From: Bacteroidales bacterium UBA4788
Lineage (GTDB): Bacteria; Bacteroidota; Bacteroidia; Bacteroidales; VadinHA17
Length of the DNA: 49,402 bases
Assembly: GCA_002402965.1 (NCBI GenBank)
Contig: DHGW01000026.1
Location: 1 to 49,402 of the forward strand
Direction of reading: 5' to 3'
Shown: positions 23,361 through 32,047 of the stretch, one piece after another
How the letters are laid out: each line of letters begins with the position of its first letter
Position numbering within the stretch: the stretch's first letter is position 1
The notes under the pieces: model-generated
The model's database searches: none
What the model was told of the DNA's origin: nothing
What the model saw: the letters and a program-made list of their open reading frames with translations, nothing else
Made by a program: the position numbers and the translations under genes

Positions 23361-24323
23361 TTACCCCTTGGTCCAGATGCGGGTATTGAGGCTTAGGTCT
23401 TCGACGACTTCTGTGATGAGGGTCAGGAAGTGCAGGCTTTCTTCGAGGAAAGCATAATCGGCTACAGGCTTGAAGGGACGCATCTCGAACAGGTCCTTGT
23501 ACATGCTTATGGCAATATATACTTTGGAGTCGAGGAATGAGAGGTAGACTCTCGTATTCCATTTTTTTCTGTAGGCCAGTATCCGTTCCATCAGTGAAGG
23601 TGTAAGTATATATCTGGCCTCCACCTGGTCTTCGCCGTAGACGCAGAACTCCTTCTCGAACCTGGGATCCTCAAGCCGGATAAGCTCACCCCGGCCGAAT
23701 GAGGCAGACTGCAAAGTCTGTCCAAACTTGCCGAAGAGTTTCTCCGCGGTGTCAGGCAGAACAACAGTGTGGGTCTTAAAGTGCTTGTTGAAGTCGACAA
23801 TGATAAACAGGCCCTTTAATATTATTGTATAGTCATCACTCCGGTTTTTGCCTGTACCGTTGTTATTCCTGTGTTTGGCCGTGACCTCTGAGAATTCGAT
23901 ATCTGTTTTTCCGATTCTTCCCCTGAAATGATCTTCACCGCTGTATTTGTCACATGAAAGGTTAAATATCCTGCTCCTTATGAACTTCTCCATAGGAATA
24001 AAGCCTTCAGGGGAATATACAAGGCCTTCATCAGCATAGCCGGCAATACGGGCTATAATCTTTTCCTTGTATTCCTTACGGTAGCTCTCGCTTACTATTC
24101 CTATAGCCACCAGACCTGCGAAGGCCGTTATGATAACCGGAACCGGTTTGGGAAAATTAGTGTCGCCGGGTATCAGAACCAGTTCTGTCAGAACGGCGAC
24201 GGCTGTTATCAGCAGGGCTGTAAGCGCTTTTTTATTTGTCTCCCTCCGCCTGAGGTCTATCGATTCCAGGTCTGGCCGCAGTTCCTTCTCGTAGAATTCC
24301 CTGAAATTGTTGTATCTGCTCAT
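23361..24323 (-). CDS. DUF3137 membrane protein
   Basis: The 320-residue protein has two transmembrane helices near the N-terminus (about 33-51 and 60-78), preceded by a charged helix and followed by a cytoplasmic or periplasmic domain. The pattern, including YSPEGFIPMEKFIRSRIF and a DIEFSEV segment, fits the DUF3137 family. These proteins are commonly encoded next to LemA, and a LemA gene lies directly upstream with a 15-bp gap, so the two probably form a membrane complex. The biochemical function is unknown. Confidence 0.85.
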   Translation of the reverse strand: MSRYNNFREFYEKELRPDLESIDLRRRETNKKALTALLITAVAVLTELVLIPGDTNFPKPVPVIITAFAGLVAIGIVSESYRKEYKEKIIARIAGYADEGLVYSPEGFIPMEKFIRSRIFNLSCDKYSGEDHFRGRIGKTDIEFSEVTAKHRNNNGTGKNRSDDYTIILKGLFIIVDFNKHFKTHTVVLPDTAEKLFGKFGQTLQSASFGRGELIRLEDPRFEKEFCVYGEDQVEARYILTPSLMERILAYRKKWNTRVYLSFLDSKVYIAISMYKDLFEMRPFKPVADYAFLEESLHFLTLITEVVEDLSLNTRIWTKG

Positions 24324-24338
24324 CCTCCGACTCGCTGG

Positions 24339-24902
24339 TTATGCCATGTTTACCGTCGGTTTTGCACTTATTTCCTCCCTTTTTGCCAGGGGTATCTCGA
24401 AGAGTGTTCTTCGTTTGAAATTCATCGCTGAAGCTATCATATTTGACGGAAAGACCTCGATACTGTTGTTGTAGAGTGTGACGGCGGCGTTAAAGGCCCT
24501 GCGCGATGCTGCCAGCTGCTCTTCAACCTCATTGAGTGTTCCCTGCAGTTGCACGAAGTTAGTGCTTGCCTTCAGATCGGGATAGTTTTCAACGGCCACC
24601 AGCAGGCCTGTCAGTTGCTGTCCGAGACGGTTTTCAATTATTACTCTCTCCTCCGGGGTGATGGACTGTGACAGTGCTTTTATCCGGAGTTGGGTTATCT
24701 CGTTGAGTAGTTCTCTTTCATATGTCATATAGGCTTTTACCGCCTCAACTATCTTCGGGATGAGGTCATATCTCTTTCTGAGCATGACATCAATTGAGGC
24801 GAAGGCATTCTCCACATCGTTCTTTTTCCGGATCAGGGAGTTGAAGATGAGGATTGCCGATAGCAGTAATACGACAACTGCCACGATGATTGCATAGAGC
24901 AT
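24339..24902 (-). CDS. lemA: LemA family membrane protein
   Basis: At 187 residues this has the standard LemA layout: one N-terminal transmembrane helix (about 4-24) and a long four-helix domain with the conserved YDLIPKIVEAVKAY block, then NYPDLKAST and SRRAFNAAV. LemA proteins span the membrane once with the helical domain outside the cytoplasm. They often accompany DUF3137, TPM or HtpX proteins, but their role is unclear. It forms a two-gene unit with the DUF3137 gene downstream. Confidence 0.95.
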   Translation of the reverse strand: MLYAIIVAVVVLLLSAILIFNSLIRKKNDVENAFASIDVMLRKRYDLIPKIVEAVKAYMTYERELLNEITQLRIKALSQSITPEERVIIENRLGQQLTGLLVAVENYPDLKASTNFVQLQGTLNEVEEQLAASRRAFNAAVTLYNNSIEVFPSNMIASAMNFKRRTLFEIPLAKREEISAKPTVNMA

Positions 24903-24964
24903 TATGGGTGTTTTTTGAGGTTGCGCATCGGGTGCCCGTTAATTTGGCGGGCATGTAAAAATAA

Positions 24965-25657
24965 CTATTTTAATCTTCGGAGGGGCACGAAACGTACTGC
25001 TTCAAGCTGCTGCGCGGTTATCTTCCCTTTTCTTTTTGTCAGGACGATGAGTTGCTGAACTGTGGCAGGGTTACCAACAGGCATTATCAGACGTCCACCT
25101 TCTGCCAATTGCTCCTTCAATGGTTCGGGTATATGGTCTGCTGCGGCGGTAACGATGATGATATCAAAGGGAGCGCGTTCGGGCCACCCCTTGTAGCCGT
25201 CGCCGGACCTGGTCATGACGTTACGGTATCCGAGCATCCTGAGCCGGGTTTCAGACTCCCGTGCCAGTTCGGGAACAATTTCTATAGTGTAAACCGTGTC
25301 CACTATCTCGGCCAGGACTGCGGCCTGATATCCTGATCCGGTACCTATTTCCAGCGCCTTTTTGCCCTTAGCCGGCCTGGAGAGTTCGGTCATATAGGCC
25401 ACAATGAACGGCTGTGATATAGTCTGGCTGTAGCCGATTGGCAGCGGCCTGTCACTGTACGCTTCCGCGGAGTATGGCGCCGGCACGAAAAGGTGACGGG
25501 GCAAACGGCCCATGGCTCTGAGGGTCGCGGGGTCACTGATCCCCCTTGCGACTATCTGGGTCTGCACCATCCGTTCGCGGGCCCTGACATACCGGGCCTC
25601 CTCCTGACCAGGAGCCAGAAGCAAGAGCATGGATAATATGAACAACAGGCTCTTCAT
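24965..25657 (-). CDS. pcm: Exported protein-L-isoaspartate O-methyltransferase
   Basis: From ATG 25657 (the in-frame start at 25675 is TTG) the protein has 230 residues. It begins with a clear signal peptide (KSLLFILSMLLLLAPG), unlike the cytosolic enzyme. The rest is a complete PIMT: RHLFVPAPYSAEAYSD, the substrate motif GYSQTISQPFIVAYM (75-89) and the SAM-binding ALEIGTGSGYQAAVLA (101-116), followed by GDGYKGWPERAPFDIIIVTA. The enzyme methylates isoaspartyl residues in damaged proteins to start their repair. Export is odd because its SAM cofactor is not expected in the periplasm; the N-terminus might instead act as a membrane anchor with the domain inside. Confidence 0.9.
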   Translation of the reverse strand: MKSLLFILSMLLLLAPGQEEARYVRARERMVQTQIVARGISDPATLRAMGRLPRHLFVPAPYSAEAYSDRPLPIGYSQTISQPFIVAYMTELSRPAKGKKALEIGTGSGYQAAVLAEIVDTVYTIEIVPELARESETRLRMLGYRNVMTRSGDGYKGWPERAPFDIIIVTAAADHIPEPLKEQLAEGGRLIMPVGNPATVQQLIVLTKRKGKITAQQLEAVRFVPLRRLK

Positions 25658-25790
25658 ATTGAAAACCTCATACAAGTTACAAAAAAGATCAGACCCCGGG
25701 TCATTACGTTAGCCCCCGGAGGGTCAGACCGATATTCATTCCCTGTTATCTGACATATTTTGTTTGTCACCTTTTATTTAAATTCATGAC

Positions 25791-26483
25791 ATGAAAAAAC
25801 TTGTCATACTGACCGGTGCGGGGATGAGCGCCGAGAGTGGAATAAAAACATTCCGTGACAGCGGTGGGTTATGGGAGCAGTACAAGGTTGAGGACGTAGC
25901 TTCCATTGAAGCATGGTCCCGTAACCCGGACCTGGTTCAGAGGTTTTACAACGAGCGTCGCCGGCAGCTGGAGAAGGCCGGTCCGAATTCAGGCCATACC
26001 GGCCTCGCTGCCCTGGAGGAGTTGTTTGATGTGCATATCATCACACAAAACGTGGATGACCTTCACGAAAGAGCCGGCAGTACGAGTGTCCTGCATCTTC
26101 ACGGTTTGCTTACCCAGGCCCGCAGCAGCAAAAATCCTGATCAGATAATTGATATCGGCTACCGCGACATTCTTTCAGGCGAGAAAGCTCCTGACGGATC
26201 GACGCTGAGGCCGAACATCGTATGGTTCGGCGAGGCCGTCCCTGCCATGGAAAAAGCGGCCGATTTCGCCTCACAGGCAGACCTCTTTGCCGTGATAGGC
26301 ACTTCGCTAAATGTCTATCCGGCAGCCGGACTGATACACTACGTACCTGCCGGGAAACCCGTCTTCCTTATTGACCCGAAGCCTGTCACTGTACATACAG
26401 ACCACAAGGTCGATTATATATCCGAAGGAGCAGGGAAAGGCGTAGCCATCCTGGCCGAAAAGCTGAAATCCCTCGCCGGCTGA
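25791..26483 (+). CDS. Sir2 family NAD-dependent protein deacylase without zinc cysteines
   Basis: The 230-residue protein contains the sirtuin NAD-binding motifs GAGMSAESGI (9-18), the FRD segment, QNVDDLHERAG (86-96), the catalytic His104 in LHLHG, and GTSLNVYPAAGL near the end. Tyr53 and Arg56 (FYNERR) are the acyl-binding pair of class III (SIRT5/CobB-like) sirtuins, which prefer succinyl and similar acyl groups. The region that normally carries four zinc-binding cysteines (about 108-140) has none. It is cytoplasmic and appears to be a single-gene unit with its own upstream region. Confidence 0.9.
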   Translation: MKKLVILTGAGMSAESGIKTFRDSGGLWEQYKVEDVASIEAWSRNPDLVQRFYNERRRQLEKAGPNSGHTGLAALEELFDVHIITQNVDDLHERAGSTSVLHLHGLLTQARSSKNPDQIIDIGYRDILSGEKAPDGSTLRPNIVWFGEAVPAMEKAADFASQADLFAVIGTSLNVYPAAGLIHYVPAGKPVFLIDPKPVTVHTDHKVDYISEGAGKGVAILAEKLKSLAG

Positions 26484-26606
26484 GCCGGACAATCCGTTAG
26501 CGATAACTTTTTTTAACTATCCGGAGGCCCATTAACATCCTTTAATTCTTTCGTTTCTAAACCTTAATTTATAGTTTGGCGGAAGAAAAAAATCAAATAC
26601 CTCGAA

Positions 26607-28166
26607 ATGAAAAAATTATTCCTTCCCTTATTGCTGGTTATGATGGCTGCAAACCTTCAGGCCCAGCAGAACAAAGTTGTTGACCGCATCATTGAGCTTG
26701 GCCAGACAGATAACCGCACCATGCATCATCTCGATGTTGTATCCAACCGTATCGGCGGCAGGCTCGTCGGTTCCGATGCATACGAGAACGCAGTCGAGTG
26801 GTGCGCATCACAGTTCAGGAGCTGGGGTATGGAGGTGATTCTGGATGAGGCCGGCACAGTGCCGGTGGGATTCAACCGCGGTCCATGGTTCGGAAGGATG
26901 CTTTCTGACAACGGCATGATACTTCATTTTGCAACTCCTTCTTATACTTCGGGCACAAAAGGCGTCCAGCGTGGACACGTACTCATTGAGCCGAAGAGCA
27001 AAGATGAGTTTGAACGGATGAAGGGAGCGCTGAAGGGCGCCTGGGTGCTCATCGGAGGAAAGAATGATGGATGGCCCGTTGACTGGTCGCCGAAGGCTGA
27101 CAGCACAAGGGCAACCATCATCGCCTGGAACGACTCGATATCAAGGATCAACCATGAGATCATGATGGAGAACAGGATGAACAGGGAGAATCCCCCTAAG
27201 GAACTTCATAAGCTCAAGGAGGAGCCCGCTCTCCTTTACCGCGAGATGTGCGAGGCTGGAATCCTTGGCATAATCCAGTCGTCATCAGTCCCCATCAGGG
27301 CTCTCTATGACAGGAAGAACCTGGACAGGATGAGCTTCGACAACCTTCCGACTGTGTGCGATATCAAGCTCGATGAGCACCAGTATGCAATAATAGAACA
27401 GATGGCGAAGGAGAGAAGATATTTCCAGCTTGAGTTTGACATCAGGAATCATTTCAAGCCCGGTCCTGTAAAGTATTACAGTGTGATAGGTGTGATAAAA
27501 GGCAAGAAGTACCCGAATGAGTATGTCATGATGGGAGGACATCTGGATGCTTTCGATGTTGCAACAGGAGGCGTTGATGACGGATCGGGTCTCAGTCCCA
27601 CCATGGAGGCAGCCCGTCTCATAATGGCCGCCGGCGGCAAACCTGACCGCACCATACTGGCATGTCTCTGGGCCGCTGAGGAGTTCGGGCTGGTTGGTTC
27701 GAAGCACTGGGTGGAGACCAACACGGATAAACTGCCTAAGATATCCAACTACTTCAACCGCGACGGAGGACCGACACCCTATACGGGAATGACCGTTCCC
27801 GAAGCGATGTATGATGATTTCGAGAAGATATGCAAGCCGCTCAGCAGCATTAATCCCGACTTTCCCTTTACTCTGAAGAAACGGACTGACCCAGCCCGCC
27901 CAAGACCTTCATCCGCCGGCGGTTCAGACCATGCTCATTTCGCAATGAACGGTGTTCCCACCCTTAATTTTGAAGGGCCGGACGTGAAGGGTTACAACTT
28001 CAATTACGGGGAGATCTGGCATACCGAACGCGATACCTATGACAAGAGCATCGCTGAGTACCAGGAGCAGGTTTCTGTTGTCACGGCTGTGATCGTTTAC
28101 GGGCTTGCAAACCTTGACCATATCCTTTCAAGGGAAGGCCTTTACAGTGAGCCGAAGAAGGATTAA
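26607..28166 (+). CDS. Secreted M28 family zinc aminopeptidase
   Basis: The 519-residue protein has a signal peptide ending at about NLQAQ (residue 20). The zinc ligands of the M28 family are visible: His312-x-Asp314 in GGHLDAFD, Asp324 in GVDDGSG, the Glu358-Glu359 pair in WAAEEFG, and a late His in EIWHTERDTYDK. An inserted domain (about 95-290) precedes the catalytic core, as in PA-domain-containing M28 peptidases. It should remove N-terminal residues from peptides in the periplasm or outside the cell. The next gene, 54 bp downstream, encodes another secreted metallopeptidase, suggesting shared use in peptide nutrition. Confidence 0.92.
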   Translation: MKKLFLPLLLVMMAANLQAQQNKVVDRIIELGQTDNRTMHHLDVVSNRIGGRLVGSDAYENAVEWCASQFRSWGMEVILDEAGTVPVGFNRGPWFGRMLSDNGMILHFATPSYTSGTKGVQRGHVLIEPKSKDEFERMKGALKGAWVLIGGKNDGWPVDWSPKADSTRATIIAWNDSISRINHEIMMENRMNRENPPKELHKLKEEPALLYREMCEAGILGIIQSSSVPIRALYDRKNLDRMSFDNLPTVCDIKLDEHQYAIIEQMAKERRYFQLEFDIRNHFKPGPVKYYSVIGVIKGKKYPNEYVMMGGHLDAFDVATGGVDDGSGLSPTMEAARLIMAAGGKPDRTILACLWAAEEFGLVGSKHWVETNTDKLPKISNYFNRDGGPTPYTGMTVPEAMYDDFEKICKPLSSINPDFPFTLKKRTDPARPRPSSAGGSDHAHFAMNGVPTLNFEGPDVKGYNFNYGEIWHTERDTYDKSIAEYQEQVSVVTAVIVYGLANLDHILSREGLYSEPKKD

Positions 28167-28220
28167 GCAGAGGGGAATAGGGAATTTTATCTAAAGGAAG
28201 AACATAATTATCTGTCAGAT

Positions 28221-30164
28221 ATGAAAAAAACGGGGATAACGATTAGTTTGCTTGCTTTACTGGCCGTGGTACTTGTCACCTTCGGGCAGTCAGGGAAGGC
28301 TAAAGAGGTAAAATTTCAGCCGATTGACCCGCAAGTTGTACAGGACCAGGATGATATGACCTGGAACGACTACCGGCCGATCCCGGGTCAGAACTGGGCT
28401 GACCCGGCACTAAAGCCCGGGCGCGAATTTCGCATGGCCCTGGTGGCTGTGGATTTCTCCGATCAGCCGTTTGTGATGACCCTTCCAAAAGGGTCTGACC
28501 TCTTCGGCAATCCGCAGATCGACCCTGTCAAACGGGAGGAGATACCGCAGTTCTATGCTGATTTCTGGCTGAAGCCGTCGTCGGTCAATCACGGCCAGAC
28601 AATAAACGGCTACTGGATGGAGCAGTCGAGGGGAAAGTTTGGCATAACACAGCTGGAAGCTTTCGGTCCCTACCGTATGCCCAGGCCGTTATGGGCATAC
28701 GGGCTTAATGAACACAAACAGAATAGTTCAACCCCTGACGGCAGCACGGCGAGGTATCGCATGGAGCGTGACATAGACTCGCTCTGGAGGGCTGACAAGG
28801 GGAATATCAAGGGAAATTATGATGCCATACTGAGGGTTTATGCAGGATATGATGAGACTGGCGTGTGGCAGGAGTTCGGGGAGATGAAGTTCAACAACAG
28901 GGATGAGATACCTGCCGGGTGGGGTAATCCCAATCCCGATATGCCGCGATGGGTTCCCACCCGCTATGTGGAGTGGACTTCATGGAAAGCCGGTCAGATG
29001 ATGTGGGGTCTCTCCTCCATCAGGCAGGGAGAGAACTCCGGCACCATAACGCATGAGCTGGGTCACTTTGCCTTCCGCATTGGCGACAATAACAACAACC
29101 CGTATATCCAGCCTTACAGGCGGGTTGGTTCAGGGACCTGGGACATGATGGACAGAGGCTCATTCAACGGCCCCGGCGGGCCTCATATGAGGTGGGTTGT
29201 TCCGCCAATTGCCGGTGCGAGCATGCCGGCCGGACTGATGGTGCGAAACAGGCTGGTCAACGAGTTTATTACAGAGAGGGACCTGATCACGGTAAGCAGG
29301 GACGGGCTTGCTTCGTCTGCTCCCGTAATAGCCCGTATTACGGCACGTGCCGTTGAACCGCTGCCGGGTGAATATGCCGGGATGATGGTCCGCCTTGACG
29401 GAGCCGAGCCCCATGACCGCACTCCGGCGACGGACCCGGCAACAGACCCTCTTTCACCGGGGACGCCACGATTTAATTACTATTCCCTTGAAGTGGTTCA
29501 GCGCATCGGTTATGACTCGTTCTGTCCTGACAACGGGGTGCTTCTTGCACTGAATACCGACAGTGAGGGAAGGAACGGAGGGCCGAACCAGTTCAATTGT
29601 TTCAACTGGGTAATAGACGCTCATCCTGAGGATATCAGCATGGTTGATTATGTAAAACCGAACGGTGAGAAGGTGATGCGTACTGTAGCCGATTACCGGC
29701 AGCTGAATGATGCTCTGTTCCATGCAGGCCTTAATTCAGGTAGTGAGTTTGAATATGTTGACGTACATAACCGCCTTCATTTTTATGTGCTGGATATCCA
29801 TAGAAATGACCAGGATGTTCTCTCGTACACGATAGGGGTCAGATCTCTTGACTCTGACAATGTCAGGGAAGCTGCCACAGTCGTTGCGCCAAAAGCTACC
29901 GGAAAGATCACAGGCGAGGGTATCGTTGAATTCATCGTCTCGGGAGATGATATCTGCCGTCTCAGGGCTGAAGTCGCGGGAGAGGGATGGGAAGTAAAGC
30001 TCTATAATGAGCTGGCTTCTCCCGTTGCCGGGGAAAGTGTAAGGGTGCCGGTGTATATAAAAACTGCTCCGGGATGCAGTAAAAAGGCCACCGTAACACT
30101 GACTGCCGTATCTGAGAGTGATAACTCAATTATCTCAAGGGCATCTGCGAAGGTGAAGATCTGA
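28221..30164 (+). CDS. Secreted M6-like metallopeptidase
   Basis: The 647-residue protein has a signal peptide (about 1-23). The catalytic zinc motif is TITHELGHFAF with His278, Glu279 and His282. The surroundings resemble the M6 (immune inhibitor A-like) family, including RMALVAVDFSDQPF and a WDMMDRGSFNGPGGP block after the zinc motif. The C-terminal 150 residues or so form a beta-rich domain, without an obvious type IX sorting motif. It is probably exported to the periplasm or outer surface and degrades proteins. It is likely co-transcribed with the preceding M28 gene. Confidence 0.8.
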   Translation: MKKTGITISLLALLAVVLVTFGQSGKAKEVKFQPIDPQVVQDQDDMTWNDYRPIPGQNWADPALKPGREFRMALVAVDFSDQPFVMTLPKGSDLFGNPQIDPVKREEIPQFYADFWLKPSSVNHGQTINGYWMEQSRGKFGITQLEAFGPYRMPRPLWAYGLNEHKQNSSTPDGSTARYRMERDIDSLWRADKGNIKGNYDAILRVYAGYDETGVWQEFGEMKFNNRDEIPAGWGNPNPDMPRWVPTRYVEWTSWKAGQMMWGLSSIRQGENSGTITHELGHFAFRIGDNNNNPYIQPYRRVGSGTWDMMDRGSFNGPGGPHMRWVVPPIAGASMPAGLMVRNRLVNEFITERDLITVSRDGLASSAPVIARITARAVEPLPGEYAGMMVRLDGAEPHDRTPATDPATDPLSPGTPRFNYYSLEVVQRIGYDSFCPDNGVLLALNTDSEGRNGGPNQFNCFNWVIDAHPEDISMVDYVKPNGEKVMRTVADYRQLNDALFHAGLNSGSEFEYVDVHNRLHFYVLDIHRNDQDVLSYTIGVRSLDSDNVREAATVVAPKATGKITGEGIVEFIVSGDDICRLRAEVAGEGWEVKLYNELASPVAGESVRVPVYIKTAPGCSKKATVTLTAVSESDNSIISRASAKVKI

Positions 30165-30224
30165 TCTGCCGGCGGTAGCGGGCTGATTAATGCCTGAGCC
30201 GGTGTTTCACATTGTCAGATTCAG

Positions 30225-30232
30225 TATATTTG
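30225..30232 (+). promoter_or_regulatory. Bacteroidota -7 promoter element
   Basis: TATATTTG matches TAnnTTTG exactly and lies 20 bp before the start codon of the epimerase-like gene. No TTG is found at the right distance upstream (a TTT is 17 nt away), so the -33 element is weak. It would drive the two-gene dehydrogenase operon. Confidence 0.5.
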
Positions 30233-30252
30233 ATTAACTCAATAATACTGAG

Positions 30253-31251
30253 ATGAAGGTTTTTATTACCGGTGCCAATGGTTTCATCGGACAGAGGCTG
30301 ACAGAACGGCTTTCCTCAGATGGACATGTTGTGAAATGTCTGGTCAGGGCTCCGCAAAAATTCAAAGATCTTTCATCCCTTCCAGGCGTCACAGCAGTAA
30401 TCGGTGATCTTGGATCAGCTGATATCCTGGAAGAGGGAGCAAGGGGATGTGACATTGTCTTTCATCTTGCCGCATTCGCCAAACCATGGTCAAAAGACAA
30501 AAGTCTTCCTTACCGCATAAATGTTACCGGGACAGAAAATATGCTCAATGCATCTCTCAGGGCAGGAGTAAAGCGTTTCGTCTTCACCTCGTCCGCAGCA
30601 GTGATTGGTCCGTCACCCGGAGTTGACCCCATTGATGAGAAATTTCCTCGCACCGTTCCGTTTTTCAATGAGTATGAGGAAACCAAGGCTGAGGCCGAGG
30701 ATCTTGTCAGGAGTTATTGCAGGGACGGCATGGAGACAGTAATTGTCAATCCGCCTCGTGTCTACGGCCCCGGCCCGGTCAATGAGAGCAATTCAGTGAC
30801 ACGGATGATTAAGCTGTATGCTCTGGGCAAATGGCATATTGTCCCCGGGGACGGAACCTGCATTGGCAGTTATGTGCTGGTTGATGACGTGGTCAACGGC
30901 CATATCCTGGCTGCACTCAAAGGCCGTCCGGGGCAGCGCTATGCATTGGGTGGTGATAACCTGACCTTTAAGCAGTTCTTTGAAACGCTTGCAGACGTGA
31001 CCGGGGAAAGGAGATGGGTGATCCATCTTCCGGTATGGCTGATGACAGCAGCTGCAAGGTTGATGGAGTGGCAGGCAGCTGTTACAGGCATCGCACCTCT
31101 TATTACTGCACCCTGGGTGAAGAAATATCTCAATCACTGGAGCCTGAGCAGTGATAAGGCGATAAGGGAACTGGGTTACGCTTTTACTCCATTCAGGGAA
31201 GGAGTGAAGCTTACATTGGAGTGGCTTAAAAAGGAGGGAGAAATAGCATGA
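30253..31251 (+). CDS. NAD(P)-dependent epimerase/dehydratase (extended SDR)
   Basis: The 332-residue protein has the extended short-chain dehydrogenase fold: nucleotide motif ITGANGFIGQRL (Gly7, Gly10, Gly13), HLAAFA (71-76), Ser113/Ser114 and the catalytic Tyr141-x3-Lys145. NPPRVYGPG follows. It resembles the group with 3-beta-hydroxysteroid dehydrogenases and dihydroflavonol reductases rather than sugar-nucleotide epimerases; the substrate cannot be named. The next gene overlaps its stop by 4 bp (ATGA) and is another dehydrogenase, so the two probably act in one lipid or secondary-metabolite pathway. Confidence 0.85.
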   Translation: MKVFITGANGFIGQRLTERLSSDGHVVKCLVRAPQKFKDLSSLPGVTAVIGDLGSADILEEGARGCDIVFHLAAFAKPWSKDKSLPYRINVTGTENMLNASLRAGVKRFVFTSSAAVIGPSPGVDPIDEKFPRTVPFFNEYEETKAEAEDLVRSYCRDGMETVIVNPPRVYGPGPVNESNSVTRMIKLYALGKWHIVPGDGTCIGSYVLVDDVVNGHILAALKGRPGQRYALGGDNLTFKQFFETLADVTGERRWVIHLPVWLMTAAARLMEWQAAVTGIAPLITAPWVKKYLNHWSLSSDKAIRELGYAFTPFREGVKLTLEWLKKEGEIA

Positions 31252-32042
31252 CCAGCGTCACCGATCACTATGCCATTGTGACCGGGGCCAGTTCCGGTCT
31301 GGGGAGAGCCATTGCAAATGAGCTTGCCGGAAGAGGGCATAACCTTGTATTGATTGCCTTACCGGGGACCGGGCTGAGGGAAGTTAGTTCCGGACTTGAA
31401 AAGGTCCATAATATTGTCGCCCATTGCTTTGAGGCTGACATGTGCGAGTCTGACACCCCCGGATTGATAAGGGATTTTACCTCATCGAAAGGGATAATTC
31501 CTGATATTCTGATCAATAATGTCGGCATCGGGCACGGGGGTGAGATCGGGAAATACAGTGACGCCTCCATTTCTGAAACTATCTTGTTGAATTTAAGATG
31601 TGCTACCCTGCTTATAAACTATTACATTTCTGAGCTCAGGTCGCATCCACGGTCTTATATTCTGAACATGGGAAGCTTCAGCGGGTTTGCACCCATGCCT
31701 TACAAAAGCATCTATGCAGCCTCGAAGGCGTACCTGTATCACTTTAGTATTTCGGTGGGGGAGGAACTGCATGGCACCGGGGTAAGTGTGAGTGTGGCCA
31801 TGCCCGGTCCGGTGAAGACAAATCGCAAAGTACGTGAGAGGATTGCAGCAAGCGGTAAAGGCGCAATCATCTCATCTCTTGAAGCTGACGAGGCAGCCAG
31901 GGAGATCATAATTCAGATGTTCCGCCGGAAGAAGGTAATAGTTCCTGGCAGATTATATAAGATACTTTATGCTATCGAGTCTGTTTTGCCGTACGGAATT
32001 CTAATGAGAATGACACGAAATGTATTCAAGGGTATTGACTAG
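31248..32042 (+). CDS. Classical short-chain dehydrogenase/reductase
   Basis: At 264 residues it is a classical SDR with the cofactor motif TGASSGLG (12-19), NNVG in place of NNAG (90-93), and catalytic Ser143, Tyr156 and Lys160 (YAASK). The C-terminus (VIVPGRLYKILYAIESVLPY) is hydrophobic and like that of membrane-associated SDRs that reduce ketoacyl chains or steroids. The start overlaps the preceding gene by 4 bp. The substrate is unknown; the pair probably reduces a lipid-like ketone or acyl group (inference). Confidence 0.88.
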   Translation: MTSVTDHYAIVTGASSGLGRAIANELAGRGHNLVLIALPGTGLREVSSGLEKVHNIVAHCFEADMCESDTPGLIRDFTSSKGIIPDILINNVGIGHGGEIGKYSDASISETILLNLRCATLLINYYISELRSHPRSYILNMGSFSGFAPMPYKSIYAASKAYLYHFSISVGEELHGTGVSVSVAMPGPVKTNRKVRERIAASGKGAIISSLEADEAAREIIIQMFRRKKVIVPGRLYKILYAIESVLPYGILMRMTRNVFKGID

Positions 32043-32047
32043 GGGGC

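Noticed and set aside
24933..24953. Hairpin TGCCCG/CGGGCA downstream of pcm as a terminator
   Set aside because: The stem is only 6 bp with a 9-nt loop and no T-run follows on the minus strand.
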